A stretch of DNA of 64,000 bases, taken from contig NZ_LXEY01000012.1 in NCBI RefSeq assembly GCF_001657475.1, forward strand, positions 1 to 64,000, in the 5' to 3' direction. Positions within the stretch are counted from its first letter, which is position 1; every line of letters starts with the position of its first letter. This stretch comes from Enteractinococcus helveticum (GTDB taxonomy: Bacteria > Actinomycetota > Actinomycetes > Actinomycetales > Micrococcaceae). Under the pieces are notes generated by a model. That model saw only the letters and a list, made by a program, of their open reading frames with translations. It was not told the DNA's origin and searched no databases. Below, piece by piece: positions 61,845 through 64,000 of this stretch. Made by a program: the position numbers and the translations under genes.

Positions 61845-63821
61845 TTAATCTCGAGTGGTGATGCTCAACGGGGAGCTTTGCAAGCTGGTGAAGTTCCCGA
61901 CCGATGCATGGATACTGCATTGCGACGTCACCGACAGCGCCGTCACTGTTAACCCGTCAGACGAGATGGCCACGGCACCGGAGCAGTTATCGGAGAACCG
62001 CACGCCCGACTCATCGCCGGCGATATTCTGCAGCATCTGGGATGGCGAACCGGACGCAGGACTTTGATACAGCGGATTCAACTCATCCGGACCACTTGGC
62101 CACACCGGAACCAGAGTGATCGGCAGTGGGGTCTGGGAGACGGTTCGCGACGGCGTCTCGACGTGAATATCGCGGAGTCGCTGCACCGGATAGGCCGTTG
62201 AGGAAGCATCTGCATTCTGCAGAGCGGCGTTCGTTGCCTCAACTGCACCTTCTAGCCAAGCGTTCAGTTCTTCTTGGTCCGCGACACTTCCCGGCAGGGT
62301 CGCCGTCACGGTGAGCTGATCGTTGGCAGGAATTTCGACGCCGTCCAACTGCCACCCGCATTCTGCACGCAAACCAGTGTTGGAAGACTGATGGTGCTTC
62401 GCGGAGACACCCTCCCAGCTCACAGCCGGGCATGCCTCGGCTTCAGCATCCGTTGCTGGCAAGACCTCCAGGAACTGACCAGACAGCGGTGCACGTTGAG
62501 CCGAGTACGTGATATCCACGGTGATCTGTTCAGCTTCAGGATCATAGGATGCTTGACGAGACACTGACAGCCCAGTGGGTAACGGTTGATCCTGTTGGCT
62601 GGCCTGCAAGGCTGTGTCGGAGGCGGTTTGTGCGTCGTCGGCATTGCCGGTGAATAGCCAAATGCCGCCGACGACCAGGGCGACCAATAGCACCAGCCCA
62701 GAAATGCCAAGCAAGATATTTTTCTTCGTGAACCAGCTCAGCTGTTCATCTGCTGGTGTGTCATCTTCAACTGGCTCATCGGGTTCGGGAATCCGGGCCA
62801 TCGGCATGGGGCGCAGCACCGTATGCTGCGGGGCCGGACCCAATTCGGGGGCGTGTTGTGCAACCGATGATTCGACGTCGCCGGTGAGGTTCGTTTCGTG
62901 CAGCAGATCGCTGCGCAGCATGGTGCGGGGGCGCTCGGCTTCCACGAAGTCTTCGGTAACCGGCGCTGGCGCGAGTGCGGCCAGGTCAAGATACTTTGGT
63001 GCCAGACGACGCATGGTTGCGGCGGCTTCGGCAGCACTCGGCCGATCTCGCGGATCTTTAGCAAGGAGATCATTGACTGCGCGCCAGAGTTCACGCGGAA
63101 TATCTAATTCTGGCGGCAGTGCGGTGACGTGACGATACGCGATGGTGAAGTCGGTGCCGGGACCGTCGAATGGTGTACGACCGGAGAGTAATTCATACAG
63201 CAGCACACCGGTTGAATAGACGTCGGCGGCCGAAGTGGAGTGACCGTGGCTGATGATTTCCGGGGCCATGTACTGCGGGGTGCCCAGCATGCCAGAGGTT
63301 TGGCGTTGGCGTGCACTAACCACCGAGGCGATGCCGAAGTCGGTGACTCGAACGGTCTCAGTCTGGCCTGGTTGCCATGGTGCAGACAGCAACACGTTGT
63401 CAGGTTTAATGTCGCGGTGAATCACTTGCAGTCGGTGGGCTTCGGTCAGACCATCGAAGATTTGTGCCGTCAGGTTCAGCGCTTCAGCCGCCGGCAGGGT
63501 CTTCTGGGCTGTCAGGAGATCCCGCAGGGTTCCGCCGGCGATGTAGTCCATGACGATCGCCAGGGTCGCACCTTCTACGACAAGGTCGCGTACCGCCACG
63601 ATACTTGGGTGCCGCAAGCCGATGAGCACGGAGCGCTCGCGTACAAACCGTTCTACGAGGTCGGCATCATTGGCGTGTTCGGACTTGAGGATTTTCGCCG
63701 CATAGGTCGCCTCATCGCGCGTGGACTCTGCCAACCACACATCACCGGCAGCACCTGAACCGATGTGCTTGACCAACCGGTAGGACGCGCCGAGTGCATC
63801 GCCAGGCTGAGGAGTCGACAT
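61845..63821 (-). CDS. Transmembrane Ser/Thr protein kinase (PknB-like)
   Basis: 658 residues. Hanks-type kinase domain at 1-275: glycine loop IGSGAAGDVW (20-29), Lys43, catalytic HRDIKPDN (Asp137), DFG at 161, and a Thr/Ser-rich activation loop ending GTPQYMAPE. Then an acidic linker, a membrane helix near 385-405, and an extracellular domain (about 430-658) without PASTA repeats. It phosphorylates Ser/Thr residues. FHA domains bind phosphothreonine and one exists in the ATPase of the adjacent locus. It is convergent with the truncated lipoprotein gene. ATG at 63821 behind AAGGAG. Confidence 0.92.
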   Translation of the reverse strand: MSTPQPGDALGASYRLVKHIGSGAAGDVWLAESTRDEATYAAKILKSEHANDADLVERFVRERSVLIGLRHPSIVAVRDLVVEGATLAIVMDYIAGGTLRDLLTAQKTLPAAEALNLTAQIFDGLTEAHRLQVIHRDIKPDNVLLSAPWQPGQTETVRVTDFGIASVVSARQRQTSGMLGTPQYMAPEIISHGHSTSAADVYSTGVLLYELLSGRTPFDGPGTDFTIAYRHVTALPPELDIPRELWRAVNDLLAKDPRDRPSAAEAAATMRRLAPKYLDLAALAPAPVTEDFVEAERPRTMLRSDLLHETNLTGDVESSVAQHAPELGPAPQHTVLRPMPMARIPEPDEPVEDDTPADEQLSWFTKKNILLGISGLVLLVALVVGGIWLFTGNADDAQTASDTALQASQQDQPLPTGLSVSRQASYDPEAEQITVDITYSAQRAPLSGQFLEVLPATDAEAEACPAVSWEGVSAKHHQSSNTGLRAECGWQLDGVEIPANDQLTVTATLPGSVADQEELNAWLEGAVEATNAALQNADASSTAYPVQRLRDIHVETPSRTVSQTPLPITLVPVWPSGPDELNPLYQSPASGSPSQMLQNIAGDESGVRFSDNCSGAVAISSDGLTVTALSVTSQCSIHASVGNFTSLQSSPLSITTRD

Positions 63822-64000
63822 AGCACGCTCCTTCCGGGCTGTTATGACAGGGATATGCAGACTGTTGCATCGTACCAACGTGATGATTCTTCAACGGGTA
63901 CATGACTGATTTTGTGCTGCTGAGCTGACGTTAATCTCGATGTTTTAGATCAATTTTTGGTTAAGAATTCTTGATGAATGAGTGAACATTTTGATGCCTC
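63822..64000. other. Upstream region of the kinase gene
   Basis: About 180 bases, AT-rich, containing the kinase ribosome site. No further gene is visible before the window ends. Confidence 0.5.

Overview
The window reads as chromosomal DNA of a moderate-GC actinobacterium, most likely order Micrococcales. The reasons are actinobacterial gene content (WXG100 protein, FHA-FtsK/SpoIIIE ATPase, a transporter resembling the proposed F420-0 uptake system), frequent GTG/TTG starts and many 4-bp start/stop overlaps. I cannot name the species.

Layout. 1-718: end of an rRNA operon (23S 3' end, spacer, 5S, terminator). 719-1306: gene-poor, with a decayed alanine racemase end. 1501-7440, all minus: membrane proteins, a TrkA-type potassium channel, a truncated ABC permease and an MFS exporter. 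7525-11466, minus: FecCD-type importer (permease, binding protein, ATPase) coupled to a methyltransferase/ArsR fusion. 11477-12754: repeats, a structured leader and an Abi-like HEPN gene. 13059-18391, minus: complete urease operon ureABCEFGD with an unusual active-site flap. 18524-20611: divergent LysR regulator and YeiH-type transporter. 21888-26768: envelope thiol-redox module (CxxC membrane protein, BlaI, M56 protease, DsbA-like protein, CcdA-like protein, lipoprotein) with two matching BlaI-like operators in the divergent promoter.

26769-30495 is a scrap zone: a ParDE pair, frameshifted genes, duplicated 5' ends and small orphans. 30498-37225, minus: amidase plus branched-chain/urea-type ABC importer operon, with a TetR regulator upstream. 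37411-41043: oxidoreductase, frameshifted XRE gene, TIGR02206 membrane protein and an AT-richer membrane protein.

41425-63821 is the most interesting region. It looks like a type VII-related secretion locus: a WXG100 protein, a 1814-residue Rhs polymorphic toxin, an array of immunity-like genes (one barstar-like), a 1054-residue coiled-coil lipoprotein, a membrane-anchored periplasmic-binding-fold protein, a 1443-residue FHA/FtsK ATPase, two duplicated small lipoproteins, a truncated lipoprotein-like gene behind a perfect 24-bp palindrome, and a transmembrane Ser/Thr kinase whose output could be read by the FHA domain. The inferred scheme is that the ATPase exports the WXG100 protein and the Rhs toxin, the large lipoprotein and anchored binding protein form envelope parts, and the kinase regulates the machine. 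The component families are seen in the sequence; the assembly is inference.
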